64,000 bases of DNA from an uncultured Kushneria sp. (GCF_947497025.1 NZ_CANMFC010000002.1:186001-250000), one strand, 5' to 3'; positions 33,966-43,294 are shown, counted from the stretch's first letter. The notes: generated from the sequence alone by a model not told the origin. A program made the numbers and translations.

Positions 33966-36044
33966 ATGCCGCGTGCAATGCGCATCATCAGTCGGACGCT
34001 GGGGGGGCTTGTGGCCCTGCTGGTACTGCTCATTGTTGTGATGACCCTGATGAGCTGGAACTGGCTCAGACCCACGATCAATGACCGCGTCTCCGACGCC
34101 CTGGGTCGACCCTTTGCCATTGAAGGCGATCTGGGGCTTTCCTGGCAGTGGGACAGCTGGCACCTTTCTCCACGCGTCACGGCCGAGGACATCGTGCTGG
34201 GCGACCCATCTGAACTCAATCAGGCGCGCAGCGTGGAGGCCGGCACCGAAGACGCACGTACGGCCCGTATCGGCCAGGTAGCGGTCAGTCTGCGCCCGGG
34301 TGCCCTGCTGCAAAAGCGCATCGCGCTGCACGATCTGGTCGTGCGCGACGCCAGCGCTACCCTGCGCCGCCTCGATGAGACCCACAACAACTGGCAGCTT
34401 GCCGACAAGGACGATGACGATGGCAATGCCGAGCAGGACCAGGGTAACGGCTGGCAGTTTGCCATCGATCAGCTCGATATTGATCGGGTACAGGTTGCCC
34501 TCAATGACCGGGTGCTGGACGTTGACGCGACCGCCACGCTTGAGACTCTGGGTGAACCGGTCCGCTGGGAAGAGGTCGCCGGAGATCAGAACGCGACCAA
34601 TGAAGGGGGCAAGGCCGCATCAGGGCAGGGCGCCCCGAACGGCGAAGACCGGTTTCGCTTTGCCTGGCAGCTTGAAGGCACCTATCGCGGCAGTGCGCTG
34701 GACGGCGATGGCCGTCTGGGTGGACCGGCGGCACTTCGTGACGGCGGGCAGTTTCCGCTGGAGGTGCATCTGCGCTCCGGCAATTCCCGCCTGGATGTGA
34801 TCGGCACGCTCAACGATCCGATGCAGCTTGCAGGCCTGGACCTGCAGGTCGGCGTGGCTGGTGACAATCTGGGCGATCTCTATGATCTGACCGGTGTGGT
34901 ACTGCCCCAGACACCGCCCTATGCCACGCGGGGCCATCTCTTGGCCGATCTGGATACCCCCGAGGGCGGGACCTTCGAGTATCGCGACTTTGACGGCACG
35001 ATCGGCGACAGCGATATCCACGGCAGCCTGCGCTATGTCAACGGCGCGCCGCGTCCGGTGCTGACCGGTGAGCTCATCTCGAAACAGCTTCGCCTTGCCG
35101 ATCTTGCCCCGCTGGTGGGCGCCGACAATGAAGACACCGGTGATTCGGTCAATCCCGATCAGCCCGAAGACAAGGTGCTGCCGGTCTCCGAATTCAACAC
35201 CGATCGCTGGAATACCATGGACGCCGACGTGCGCTTTCGCGCGCAGAACATCGTGCACGGCGAATCATTGCCCCTGAGCGATCTTTCCACCCATCTGGTC
35301 ATGGATAACGGCGAGATTCTGATGGACCCGCTGAGCTTTGGCGTGGCCGGCGGCCACCTCAATACCACGCTGCGCCTGAGTGGGCAGGCGTCTCCCCTGC
35401 GAGCACGCATCGATATGCACGCCAGAGGGCTTCAACTGAGTCAGATCCTGCCCGACGACAGCGATCTGACCGAGGGTCTGGGCGAGATCAACGGCGATGC
35501 CACCCTGACAGGACGAGGCAACTCGGTCGCCGCGCTGCTGGGATCGAGCGATGGCGAGCTCCAGCTTCTGATCGAACAGGGCCGCATCAGTCGCAATCTG
35601 ATGGAGCTTGCCGGCCTCAACGTGGGCAACTATCTCATCGGTGAGCTGTTTGGCGATGAAGAGGTCGCCATTCACTGCGCCGCCGCCGACCTCCAGTTCA
35701 ATGACGGCATGGTGCGCCCACGCGTTTTTACTATTGATACCGACAACGCCATCATCAACGTTGAAGGGGCGGTTAATCTGGCCAGCGAACAGATGGATCT
35801 GACCATCAAGCCGGAGAGCAAGGGCTTTCGTATTTTCACCCTGCGCACGCCGCTTTATGTCAGCGGCACCTTCAAGAACCCGTCGCCCGGCGTGGAAGCC
35901 GCACCGCTGATCGCCCGCGGGGCAGCAGCCATTGCACTGGGCACGCTGGCGGCCCCGGCCGCAGCTCTTGGCGCGCTGATCTCGACCAGCGCCGGGGAGG
36001 AGAGTCAGTGCGGCGCGCTGATCGAGCGGATGAAAAGCGACTGA
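33966..36044 (+). CDS. AsmA-family protein
   Basis: A 692-residue envelope protein of the AsmA family, related to bridge-like lipid-transfer proteins. It has one N-terminal membrane helix (10-32) and a long periplasmic body. N-terminal AsmA features are RPTINDRVSDALGRPFAIEGDL near 38-58. An acidic linker (DKDDDDGNAEQDQG) near 140 suits a halophile. The C-terminal AsmA domain has GEINGDATLTGRGNSVAALLGSSDGELQLLIEQGRI split near 500-540. It ends in a short hydrophobic Ala-rich segment and SQCGALIERMKSD. Single gene, divergent from pdxY, with its own terminator. Likely role is outer-membrane lipid homeostasis. Confidence 0.85.
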   Translation: MPRAMRIISRTLGGLVALLVLLIVVMTLMSWNWLRPTINDRVSDALGRPFAIEGDLGLSWQWDSWHLSPRVTAEDIVLGDPSELNQARSVEAGTEDARTARIGQVAVSLRPGALLQKRIALHDLVVRDASATLRRLDETHNNWQLADKDDDDGNAEQDQGNGWQFAIDQLDIDRVQVALNDRVLDVDATATLETLGEPVRWEEVAGDQNATNEGGKAASGQGAPNGEDRFRFAWQLEGTYRGSALDGDGRLGGPAALRDGGQFPLEVHLRSGNSRLDVIGTLNDPMQLAGLDLQVGVAGDNLGDLYDLTGVVLPQTPPYATRGHLLADLDTPEGGTFEYRDFDGTIGDSDIHGSLRYVNGAPRPVLTGELISKQLRLADLAPLVGADNEDTGDSVNPDQPEDKVLPVSEFNTDRWNTMDADVRFRAQNIVHGESLPLSDLSTHLVMDNGEILMDPLSFGVAGGHLNTTLRLSGQASPLRARIDMHARGLQLSQILPDDSDLTEGLGEINGDATLTGRGNSVAALLGSSDGELQLLIEQGRISRNLMELAGLNVGNYLIGELFGDEEVAIHCAAADLQFNDGMVRPRVFTIDTDNAIINVEGAVNLASEQMDLTIKPESKGFRIFTLRTPLYVSGTFKNPSPGVEAAPLIARGAAAIALGTLAAPAAALGALISTSAGEESQCGALIERMKSD

Positions 36045-36079
36045 CAGGCGCTGATATCGCCCCCCACGTTGCCAACCTC

Positions 36080-36111
36080 AAAAAACGCCGGCGCAAGCGC
36101 CGGCGTTTTTT
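36080..36111. terminator. Bidirectional intrinsic terminator after the AsmA-family gene
   Basis: ACGCCGGCGC / GCGCCGGCGT with an AA centre, flanked by an A run on the left and a T run on the right. It terminates the AsmA-family transcript and could also stop opposing transcription. Confidence 0.92.
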
Positions 36112-36153
36112 ATGAGAGGATCAACCTGCAGGGCCTGTGCCATGACATGCCAT

Positions 36154-36185
36154 AAAAAAACGGAGCGCCCCAAAGGGACGCCCCG
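36154..36185 (-). terminator. Intrinsic terminator of the PQQ dehydrogenase gene
   Basis: In the minus direction CGGGGCGTCCC pairs with GGGGCGCTCCG (two G-U pairs) around a TTT loop and is followed by seven T. It lies 24 bp after the stop. Confidence 0.88.
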
Positions 36186-36208
36186 TCATCAACCGCGCTG
36201 GCCGGACT

Positions 36209-38275
36209 TTACTGCTTGTCTTCCGGCAGTGCGTAGACGGCAATCTGATCGCCGACCTGATCCTTGAGGATGGTGTTGCCCCCGGCCACAAAGGCCACGT
36301 ACTGGCGACCCTTGTATTCATAAACCGAGGGGTTGGCAACGACCGGTGCCTGGGTCTGATCTTCCCAGAGCTTTTCGCCGGTCTCGAGCGAGTAGGCACG
36401 AACCTTGGCATCCATCGAGGCACCGATGAAGACCACACCGCCAGCCGTCACGGCCGGACCACCAATGGTGGGCGAGCCCCAGCGTTCCGGCATGAAGAAA
36501 CCGAACTGCTGAGAGGCGCCGACCGGCTTGCGCCACTTGACGTCACCGGTGTGCATGTCAATCGCCACGATCTCGCCAAACGGCGGCTCCCAGCAGGGCA
36601 TACCCAGCCAGTTGCTTGCCACGTTCAGGCGCATGCCGTAGGGCGCGCCTTCCTGCGGCGCAAAACCGCTTTCGTTGCCCGAACCGCTATCGGACTTTTC
36701 ATAGTCTTCGCGGTTATAAAGCTTGACGGTCTGGACGATGTGCGAGGTGTTGACGATCGCGGTCTGGCTCACGGGATCAAAGGCGACGCCGCCCCACTGA
36801 ACGCCACCGGCGCTGTCAGGATAGGCAAGCGCCCCTTCACCACGGGTCGTGGGCGGTGTGTACATGCCTTCATAGGTGAGCTCATCCCACAGGCGCGAAC
36901 ACTGGCCAAAACCGACGGCATCCGCCAGCCCCCAGATGTCGGGCTTTTTGGACTGATCCAGCAGCGGGGCAGGCCTGGTCGGGAAAGGCTGGGTCGGTGA
37001 ATAGACCTCGCCCTCGACGCTGCCATCCCCCTGGGGTACCGGACGCTCCTCGATCGGCCAGACATCCTCACCGGTCAGACGGTTGACCACAAACAGAAAG
37101 CCCATCTTGGTGGCCTGCACCAGTGCCGGGATTTCCTTGCCATCGACGGTAATGTCCATCAGCGTGGGCGCAGCGTTGATGTCGTAGTCCCAGATATCGT
37201 GATGGACCCACTGGCGCGACCAGACCACTTTACCGGTCTCGACATCGAGCGCGGTGGTAGAGGTTCCCAGTGGAATATCTTCCTTGCGATTGCCGCCCCA
37301 GAAGTTGGGCGACGGTGAGGAGACCGGCAGATAAATCAGGCCGTTTTGCTCATCCGCCGACATGTGTGTCCAGACGTTGGCGGTACCGCTTTTCTCGCGA
37401 ACATCTTCCGGCAGCGCCTCGAAGGTCCACTCACGCTCGCCGGTGCGGGCGTTGACCGAAAAGACGGTGCCGGCCGGCGCTTCCTCATAGGCCCAGTCCT
37501 TGCCGGCCCAGCCGAAGATGACGTGATCACCCACGATGGTCGGCGGCTGCAAAAGCGACAGCGGGAACTTGGGATTGATGGTGTTCCACTGATCAACATT
37601 GAGCACGCCGTTGTCAGCGAAGTTCTGACATGGCTTGCCGGTGTCAGCGTCGATGGCAAACAGCTGAGCGTCCATGGTGCCCATATAGACGATCTTCTGG
37701 CACGACTCGCCCTCAACCGGATTATCGGCTTCCCAGTAGGCCACGCCGCGATTCTTGAGCACGGGCTGGGTCAACCCTTCCCTTGAGGACTGCGTATCAA
37801 AGCGCCACTTTTCTTCGCCGGTGGCGGGATCGTAGGCAATCAGCTTATAGAAGGGGGTGCCAATATAGAGCGTGTCATTGGCAAACACCGGTGTGGCCGA
37901 CCACACCGTGGCCGGCGTCTCGCCCTTGCCGTCGGAAATGTCGCCGGTATGAACTTCCCAGACCTTTTCAAGCTGGTCGACGTTATCGACGTTGATCTGA
38001 TCCAGCGGACTGTATTTCTGGGCGTTGAGCTGACCGTGGAAGCTGTTCCAGGTCGGCGAGTCCGGCACCAGCGGTATGTTGGCGCGCTCGCCCGGCTGCG
38101 CGCCAGACGCTGCCGGCTGCTCGGTAGACGCTGCCGGCTGCTCGGTAGAGGCTGCCGGCTGTTCGGCAGGCTCGGACGGCTGCTGATCGGCGGCCAAAAG
38201 CATGGTGGGGAAGGCCGCCAGAGAAAACGCGGTCAGCGTACTCAGGCGCCTGAATTCTGTGCGAAGACGCGTCAT
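36209..38275 (-). CDS. PQQ-dependent dehydrogenase, glucose/quinate/shikimate family, catalytic subunit
   Basis: A periplasmic quinoprotein that oxidises a sugar or cyclic polyol and passes electrons to ubiquinone. It has 688 residues: a signal peptide (MTRLRTEFRRLSTLTAFSLA, cleaved near AADQQ), a Gln/Pro/Ala repeat linker (28-58), then an eight-bladed beta-propeller. Family motifs are WNSFHGQLNAQKYSPLDQIN near 75, WVHHDIWDYDI near 345, QCSRLWDELTYEGMYTPPT near 460 and FIGASMDAKVRAYSLETGEKLW near 620. Usual Gcd/QuiA enzymes carry the membrane anchor in the same chain; here it is the separate gene 11 nt upstream. Start at 38275 is chosen because GAGGAG precedes it. Substrate unresolved. Confidence 0.85.
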   Translation of the reverse strand: MTRLRTEFRRLSTLTAFSLAAFPTMLLAADQQPSEPAEQPAASTEQPAASTEQPAASGAQPGERANIPLVPDSPTWNSFHGQLNAQKYSPLDQINVDNVDQLEKVWEVHTGDISDGKGETPATVWSATPVFANDTLYIGTPFYKLIAYDPATGEEKWRFDTQSSREGLTQPVLKNRGVAYWEADNPVEGESCQKIVYMGTMDAQLFAIDADTGKPCQNFADNGVLNVDQWNTINPKFPLSLLQPPTIVGDHVIFGWAGKDWAYEEAPAGTVFSVNARTGEREWTFEALPEDVREKSGTANVWTHMSADEQNGLIYLPVSSPSPNFWGGNRKEDIPLGTSTTALDVETGKVVWSRQWVHHDIWDYDINAAPTLMDITVDGKEIPALVQATKMGFLFVVNRLTGEDVWPIEERPVPQGDGSVEGEVYSPTQPFPTRPAPLLDQSKKPDIWGLADAVGFGQCSRLWDELTYEGMYTPPTTRGEGALAYPDSAGGVQWGGVAFDPVSQTAIVNTSHIVQTVKLYNREDYEKSDSGSGNESGFAPQEGAPYGMRLNVASNWLGMPCWEPPFGEIVAIDMHTGDVKWRKPVGASQQFGFFMPERWGSPTIGGPAVTAGGVVFIGASMDAKVRAYSLETGEKLWEDQTQAPVVANPSVYEYKGRQYVAFVAGGNTILKDQVGDQIAVYALPEDKQ
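38109..38171 (-). repeat. Three 21-bp tandem repeats in the PQQ dehydrogenase gene
   Basis: Units at 38109-38129, 38130-38150 and 38151-38171 encode EQPAAST-like heptapeptides in the linker just after the signal peptide. The first two units are nearly identical at DNA level; the third has several changes. Being a multiple of three, copy-number change would only lengthen or shorten the linker. Confidence 0.85.
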
Positions 38276-38286
38276 GTCGGGGCTCC

Positions 38287-38649
38287 TCATGAAGTCGTGC
38301 GGTGAGCGGGCGAGGGGCGGAAAATATCGATCATCAATCCGACCAGTGCGACAGCCATGGCAATGGCCAGCCACCACAGATGCAGCAGCAGGGCAGCAAA
38401 GGCAGTACCGACAATAAAGGCGAAGACCACAACCCGAAGCAGGTTGTGTAAACCGCGCCCATGGCACAGGGCAAGCCCGAGCCCGAGGGCGACAAGAATG
38501 GCGCAGGTCACGATGACCACCAGTGCGCCAAGCGTACCGTTCACGCCGGTCAGCGGTGTGAGATAGGCATAAAGTGCAATGGCAATGCCCACCGCTGAAG
38601 CGATAAGCACGACCATGGCGCCTGGATTTGAGGATCGCATGGAAGACAT
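38287..38649 (-). CDS. Membrane anchor subunit for the PQQ dehydrogenase
   Basis: A 120-residue inner-membrane protein with four predicted helices (GAMVVLIASAVGIAIALYAYL, LGALVVIVTCAILVALGLGLAL, VVVFAFIVGTAFAALLL, WWLAIAMAVALVGLMIDIF). It corresponds to the N-terminal membrane part of Gcd-type dehydrogenases (the WLAIA...DIFRP ending is typical of that domain). It ends 11 nt before the catalytic gene on the same strand. Start MSSMRSSN at 38649 was chosen over the longer frame opening at 38736. It probably holds the dehydrogenase at the membrane and helps deliver electrons to ubiquinone. Confidence 0.75.
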   Translation of the reverse strand: MSSMRSSNPGAMVVLIASAVGIAIALYAYLTPLTGVNGTLGALVVIVTCAILVALGLGLALCHGRGLHNLLRVVVFAFIVGTAFAALLLHLWWLAIAMAVALVGLMIDIFRPSPAHRTTS

Positions 38650-38706
38650 GGCGAGTTCCCTTCCCTTGGGCAGATTTTTATGTGCCGACTCCCGGCATAA
38701 CGTACA

Positions 38707-38728
38707 CGATACCGCAATCGCGGTATCG
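38707..38728. promoter_or_regulatory. Palindrome upstream of the PQQ dehydrogenase operon
   Basis: CGATACCGC and GCGGTATCG (9-bp perfect arms) flank AATC, 57 bp before the anchor-subunit ATG. Position and symmetry suggest an operator for an unidentified repressor or activator. Confidence 0.5.
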
Positions 38729-38952
38729 AAAATCATGAACGGGAATGGACAGACATTGAGCGATGGCTTTTCAGAGGGCGCATCAGCAGTGTAAATGATA
38801 ACGGTTATAACAAAAAAAAATACTGACTTAATTATAATTGAATCAAAAAATGACGTCCAGGCGTGCTCGGCAAGCGGTCATGACCGGCAGAACCTTAGAA
38901 GCTCTTCAAAAACAAAACCAAAAGAGCGCTTCAGAACCAGAAAGGCCCTTCC

Positions 38953-38987
38953 AAAAAAACGGGTATCGATCACATCATCGATACCCG
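38953..38987 (-). terminator. Intrinsic terminator of glmS
   Basis: CGGGTATCGAT / ATCGATACCCG (11-bp stem, 6-nt loop) with seven A on the left, giving a T7 tail in the minus direction. It is 37 bp after the glmS stop. Confidence 0.9.
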
Positions 38988-39024
38988 AATCAGCAGGGCG
39001 CAAGACACCCTATAGGCGCAGGGG

Positions 39025-40860
39025 TTATTCCACCGTCACACTCTTGGCCAGGTTACGCGGCTGGTCCACATCGGTGCCCTTGAGCACGGCCACGTGATAG
39101 GAGAGCAGCTGCAGCGGCAGGGTGTAGAGAATCGGTGCGATCACGTCATCGACGGCCGGCATGCGCAACACATGGACGCCTTCGCTTTCATTGATCGAGA
39201 CATGTTCGTCGGCAAAGACGAACAGCTCGCCGCCGCGGGCACGAACTTCCTGCAGGTTGGACTTGAGCTTTTCCAGCAGTTCGTCGTTGGGGGCTACCGC
39301 GATGACCGGCATGTCGCTGTCGACCAGCGCCAGCGGACCGTGCTTGAGCTCACCGGCCGGGTAGGCCTCGGCGTGGATATAGGAGATTTCCTTGAGCTTG
39401 AGCGCCCCTTCCAGCGCGATCGGGAACATGGTGCCACGGCCCAGAAACAGCGCGTGATGCTTCTCGGCAAAGGCCGCCGACATCGTCTCGATGGCACTGT
39501 CCAGCGCCAGACCACGGGTGATCAGGCGCGGCAGTTCGCGCAGGGCATTGACCAGACGGGCCTGCACCTCATCATCACCCTGACGAACGTGGCGCAGGGC
39601 CAGGGTCAGCAGCAGCAGGGCCACCAGCTGGGTGGTAAACGCCTTGGTGGAGGCCACGCCGATTTCGGGGCCGGCCTGGGTCATCAGGGTCAGATCGGAT
39701 TCCCGTACCAGCGAGCTACCCGGCACGTTGCAGATCGCAAGGCTTGCCAGATAGCCACCCTTTTGAGAGGCGTAGCGCAGGGCAGCCAGCGTATCGGCCG
39801 TCTCACCGGACTGAGACAGCGTCACGAACAGCGTGCCATCGGGCACGACCACTTCGCGATAGCGATATTCGGAGGCCACTTCGACCTGAGTGGGCACGCC
39901 CGCCAGCTTTTCCAGCCAGTAACGCGCGACCATGCCGGCGTGGTAGCTGGTACCACAGGCGATGATCTGAATGTTTTTGACCCGGTCGAGCAGGTCGTCG
40001 GCTTCGGCGCCCAGAATGCGGGTGAACACATGACGATCCCCGAGGCGGCCTTCCAGGGTATTGGCAATGACCCGGGACTGCTCGTGGATTTCCTTGAGCA
40101 TGAAGTGACGATAGTCACCGCGCGAGATGGCACCGTCACCGTGCTCAAAGATGGCACTGGGACGCTCGACGCTCTGACCGGCGTTGAAGATCTCGATACC
40201 GCCACCGACCGTCAGACGTGCGACATCGCCTTCCTGCAGATAGATGAAGCGGTCGGTGACCTGCAGCAGGGCCAGCGGGTCAGACGCCAGGAAGGCTTCA
40301 TCGATACCCACACCCACGACCAGCGGGCTGCCCTTGCGCGCGCCCACGATCTGGTCGGGGTAGTCGGCATGGGTCACGGCCAGCGCGTAGGCGCCGTCGA
40401 GCATGTCGACCACGTGCTGAAAGGCAGACAGCAGATCGTCATGACGCGAGACTTCACGCGACATCAGATGCGCGATGACTTCAGTGTCGGTCTCTGACAG
40501 AAAAACGTAGCCCTGACCTTCCAGCTCGGCCTTGAGGGTTTCGTAGTTCTCGATGATGCCGTTGTGTACCACCGCCAGGCTGTCGCCGGACTGATGGGGG
40601 TGAGCATTGTTTTCAGTCGGACGACCGTGCGTGGCCCAGCGCGTGTGGGCAATGCCGACATGTCCGCGCAGACCGCTGGCCTGCAGCTTTTCTTCAAGGG
40701 CAGCGACCTTGCCGACCGCACGCTGGCGTGACAGTCGTGCATCGGCGGACAGCACGGCCATACCGGCGCTGTCATAGCCGCGATACTCAAGACGCTTGAG
40801 TCCCTCAAGCAGAATGTTCTGTACCTGACGGTCAGCGACCGCGCCTACAATGCCACACAT
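39025..40860 (-). CDS. glmS: Glutamine-fructose-6-phosphate aminotransferase (isomerizing)
   Basis: Makes glucosamine 6-phosphate from fructose 6-phosphate and glutamine, the first step of UDP-GlcNAc synthesis. It has 611 residues. The start is set at MCGIVGAV (40860) because the second residue is the N-terminal nucleophile cysteine; AGGAG lies 9 nt upstream. The glutaminase domain (1-240) has RWATHG and [10 protein letters not shown]. Two SIS sugar-isomerase domains follow (about 290-420 with [11 protein letters not shown], 460-600 with [19 protein letters not shown] split near 480). It ends in [13 protein letters not shown] as usual. A glmR gene lies just upstream. Confidence 0.97.
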   Translation of the reverse strand: MCGIVGAVADRQVQNILLEGLKRLEYRGYDSAGMAVLSADARLSRQRAVGKVAALEEKLQASGLRGHVGIAHTRWATHGRPTENNAHPHQSGDSLAVVHNGIIENYETLKAELEGQGYVFLSETDTEVIAHLMSREVSRHDDLLSAFQHVVDMLDGAYALAVTHADYPDQIVGARKGSPLVVGVGIDEAFLASDPLALLQVTDRFIYLQEGDVARLTVGGGIEIFNAGQSVERPSAIFEHGDGAISRGDYRHFMLKEIHEQSRVIANTLEGRLGDRHVFTRILGAEADDLLDRVKNIQIIACGTSYHAGMVARYWLEKLAGVPTQVEVASEYRYREVVVPDGTLFVTLSQSGETADTLAALRYASQKGGYLASLAICNVPGSSLVRESDLTLMTQAGPEIGVASTKAFTTQLVALLLLTLALRHVRQGDDEVQARLVNALRELPRLITRGLALDSAIETMSAAFAEKHHALFLGRGTMFPIALEGALKLKEISYIHAEAYPAGELKHGPLALVDSDMPVIAVAPNDELLEKLKSNLQEVRARGGELFVFADEHVSINESEGVHVLRMPAVDDVIAPILYTLPLQLLSYHVAVLKGTDVDQPRNLAKSVTVE

Positions 40861-40931
40861 GGTTTGTCTCTCCTGAAATGCCAAAAATGGGATATCACCC
40901 CGGATGCCGGATCAATCGACAACCGGCGGTG

Positions 40932-41702
40932 TCACGACGTCTGCGTGCTGACACAGATCAGCACGACGCCCTGGTCCTGGATCCGTTGACGGCTGGTGTC
41001 ATCCAGCCCGTCATCGGTAATCAATACATCAATCTGCGCCCAGCCGAGCTCAAGATTGGGAATGCGCCGGCCAATCTTGTCGGACTCCACCATCACCACG
41101 ACTTCACGCGCCACCTCGGCCATCACCCGTGACAGGCCGATCAGTTCGTTGAAGGTGGTCGTGCCGCGCGCCAGATCGATACCATCGGCACCGATAAAAA
41201 GCTGATCGAAGTCGTAGGCCCGTAGCACGGTCTCGGCCACCCGACCCTGAAACGAGGCCGAGTGCGGGTCCCATGTGCCGCCGGTCATCAAAAGGGCAGG
41301 GGGCATATCCAGCGCCTGAAGTGCCCCGGCCACCCCCAGTGAATTGGTCATGACGACCAGCCCGGTACGGTGTGCCAGCGTCGGTATCAACGCGCTGGTG
41401 GTGCTACCGCTATCGATGATCAGCCGCGCATGATCCGCAATGCGTTCGCTCGCCGCCCGTGCCAGCGCCTGCTTGATGGGTGAAACGCGGTGACGCCCCT
41501 GGTCGCCTTCACGCGGCACCAGCGTGGCGCCCCCGTGGCGTCGAATCAGATGGCCGGCCCCTTCGAGGGTGGCCAGATCCTTGCGGATGGTCACACTCGA
41601 GGTCTCGAAATGTCGCGCCAGTGTCTCGACGGCCACCTCGCCGCGCGCGGCCAGCAGATCAAGAATGGCCTCCCGGCGCTGGGGTGTCTGACGTCGACTC
41701 AT
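40932..41702 (-). CDS. glmR: DeoR-family regulator GlmR-like
   Basis: A 256-residue DeoR-family regulator. The N-terminal helix-turn-helix is RREAILDLLAARGEVAVETLA, continuing SSVTIRKDLATLEGAGHLIRRHGGA (10-60). The sugar-phosphate-binding DeoR domain follows (90-250), with IDSGSTTSALIP and FIGADGIDL. Its place between glmU and glmS matches pseudomonad glmR, linked to amino-sugar synthesis, and that is the basis for the name. The start is at MSRRQTPQRR; the frame is open to 41885 but passes through the operator-like palindrome. Confidence 0.8.
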   Translation of the reverse strand: MSRRQTPQRREAILDLLAARGEVAVETLARHFETSSVTIRKDLATLEGAGHLIRRHGGATLVPREGDQGRHRVSPIKQALARAASERIADHARLIIDSGSTTSALIPTLAHRTGLVVMTNSLGVAGALQALDMPPALLMTGGTWDPHSASFQGRVAETVLRAYDFDQLFIGADGIDLARGTTTFNELIGLSRVMAEVAREVVVMVESDKIGRRIPNLELGWAQIDVLITDDGLDDTSRQRIQDQGVVLICVSTQTS

Positions 41703-41734
41703 GGAAGCGGGGATATCCGTGGATTGAAACCTAT

Positions 41735-41753
41735 ATCTTTCGATGCGAAAGAT
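41735..41753. promoter_or_regulatory. Operator-like palindrome upstream of glmR
   Basis: ATCTTTCGATGCGAAAGAT has perfect 8-bp arms with a 3-bp centre, 33 bp before the glmR ATG. A second, partial TTTCG...GAAA site follows directly (near 41759-41770). DeoR-family proteins bind TTTCG-type repeats, so autoregulation by GlmR is likely. Confidence 0.6.
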
Positions 41754-41867
41754 TTTGTGTTTCGAATGAAAAACCATAACGGTGGCGAGGTCAAGCCAAT
41801 GCAGCGCTTTTGGCACAAAAATATGCGCCTTAAGTCGAATACGTTCACAAGGGCACATATCAGGGCC

Positions 41868-41899
41868 AAAAAAATGGCGCCACACAACAGTGCGGCGCC
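41868..41899 (-). terminator. Intrinsic terminator of glmU
   Basis: In the minus direction GGCGCCGCAC pairs with GTGTGGCGCC (one G-U) around a 4-nt loop, followed by ATTTTTTT. It lies 34 bp after the glmU stop. Confidence 0.85.
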
Positions 41900-41932
41900 C
41901 GGCAGAGGCTTTCGCCCCATCACCCTTCAGGA

Positions 41933-43294
41933 TTACTTGCGGTGCGGCGGTGTCCAGCCCTGCTTGTTGATCTGACGGGCGCGGCCGATGGCCAGCTCGC
42001 GATCATCCACCGTGTCGGTCACGGTGGAACCGGCCGCTACGGTGGCGCCATCGCCAATCACGATCGGCGCGACCAGCGCCGAGTTGGAGCCAATAAAGAC
42101 GTCATGGCCGATCTCGGTGCGGTGCTTGTTGACGCCATCGTAGTTGCAGGTAATGGTGCCGGCACCAATGTTGACGCCACGGCCCAGCGTCGCGTCACCG
42201 ATATAGCTCAAATGATTGATCTTGCTGCCTTCGCCCACGTGTGCCTTTTTGGTTTCGACAAAATTGCCGATGCGCGCCTTTCTTTCAAGACGCGTGCCCG
42301 GGCGCAGGCGCGCAAAGGGACCGATGGCGTTATCGCCCGCCGTTTCGCTGCCCTCGATCATGCTGTGGGCCTCGATACGAGTGGCGTTGCCGATGCTGGC
42401 ATCGCGGACGATGCTGTAGGGGCCGACGTGGACACCATCGCCCAGATGCACCCGGCCTTCGAAAATGCAGCCCACGTCGATGAAGACGTCCTGGCCCACG
42501 CTCAGCTCGCCGCGCACGTCCAATCGCTTCGGGTCGGCCAGGCTTGCACCTTCGCGCATAAGCCGCTCTGCCTCGCGGGACTGATGAATACGCTCCAGCG
42601 CGGCCAGCTGCACCCGGTCATTGACGCCCTGCACTTCACTGACCAGCGCCGGCTCGGCCGTGGCCACTTCGACCCCTTCGCTCGCCGCCATGGCAATGAT
42701 GTCGGTCAGGTAGTACTCGCCCTGGGCATTGTCACTGGAGAGCGCCGGCAGCCAGCGCCGCAGTTGATCGCCGGTGGCGGCCAGAATGCCGGTATTGCAC
42801 TCACCGATCTCGAGCTGTTCGGAGGTAGCATCCTTTTGTTCGACAATGGCCACGGCCTGGCCCTGGCCATTGCGCACGATGCGTCCGTAGCCGTGCGGAT
42901 TGGCCATGGTCACGGTCAACAGCGCCATGTGCTGCTCGTCGACCCGCTCCACCAGAGCGCTCAGCGTCTGCGCCTGAATCATCGGCACATCACCATAAAG
43001 GACCACGACCGGACCGTTGCCCAGCGACTCGAGCGTCTGCGCCACGGCGTGGCCTGTACCGCGCTGTTCGAGCTGATGGGCAAAACTGATGGGCAGATCG
43101 GACAGCGCGTTTTGTACCTGTTCGGCACCGTGTCCCACAACGACGTGCAGCCGCGGTGACGAGAAAGCCTCCATGGCTGACTCGATGACATGACGCACCA
43201 TGGGTTTGCCGGCCAGTTCGTGCAGTACCTTGGGCTTTTGCGAACGCATGCGACTGCCCTGACCGGCAGCCAGAATCACGACATCAATGGACAT
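41933..43294 (-). CDS. glmU: Bifunctional GlcNAc-1-P uridyltransferase / GlcN-1-P acetyltransferase
   Basis: Makes UDP-GlcNAc from glucosamine 1-phosphate, acetyl-CoA and UTP for peptidoglycan and LPS. It has 453 residues. The N-terminal uridyltransferase domain (1-230) has the nucleotide-binding loop LAAGQGSRMRSQKPKVL and YGDVPMI. The C-terminal left-handed beta-helix (250-453) carries hexapeptide repeats and NFVETKKAHVGEGSKINHL split near 350; NYDGVNKH near 388 belongs to the acetyltransferase site. It is followed by its own terminator and preceded by 240 bp before atpC. Confidence 0.97.
   Translation of the reverse strand: MSIDVVILAAGQGSRMRSQKPKVLHELAGKPMVRHVIESAMEAFSSPRLHVVVGHGAEQVQNALSDLPISFAHQLEQRGTGHAVAQTLESLGNGPVVVLYGDVPMIQAQTLSALVERVDEQHMALLTVTMANPHGYGRIVRNGQGQAVAIVEQKDATSEQLEIGECNTGILAATGDQLRRWLPALSSDNAQGEYYLTDIIAMAASEGVEVATAEPALVSEVQGVNDRVQLAALERIHQSREAERLMREGASLADPKRLDVRGELSVGQDVFIDVGCIFEGRVHLGDGVHVGPYSIVRDASIGNATRIEAHSMIEGSETAGDNAIGPFARLRPGTRLERKARIGNFVETKKAHVGEGSKINHLSYIGDATLGRGVNIGAGTITCNYDGVNKHRTEIGHDVFIGSNSALVAPIVIGDGATVAAGSTVTDTVDDRELAIGRARQINKQGWTPPHRK

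Larger units (their letters stand above)
38650..39024. other. AT-rich intergenic region with operator-like palindrome and glmS terminator
   Basis: 375 bp without a supported gene. It holds the palindrome at 38707-38728, an A9 tract near 38812-38820 in a stretch of clearly lower GC (38790-38850), and the glmS terminator at 38953-38987. The promoter of the PQQ dehydrogenase operon should lie here. Confidence 0.6.

Noticed and set aside
40861-40931. glmS ribozyme or leader riboswitch
   Set aside because: Only about 70 bp lies between glmR and glmS and no ribozyme-like structure was seen.
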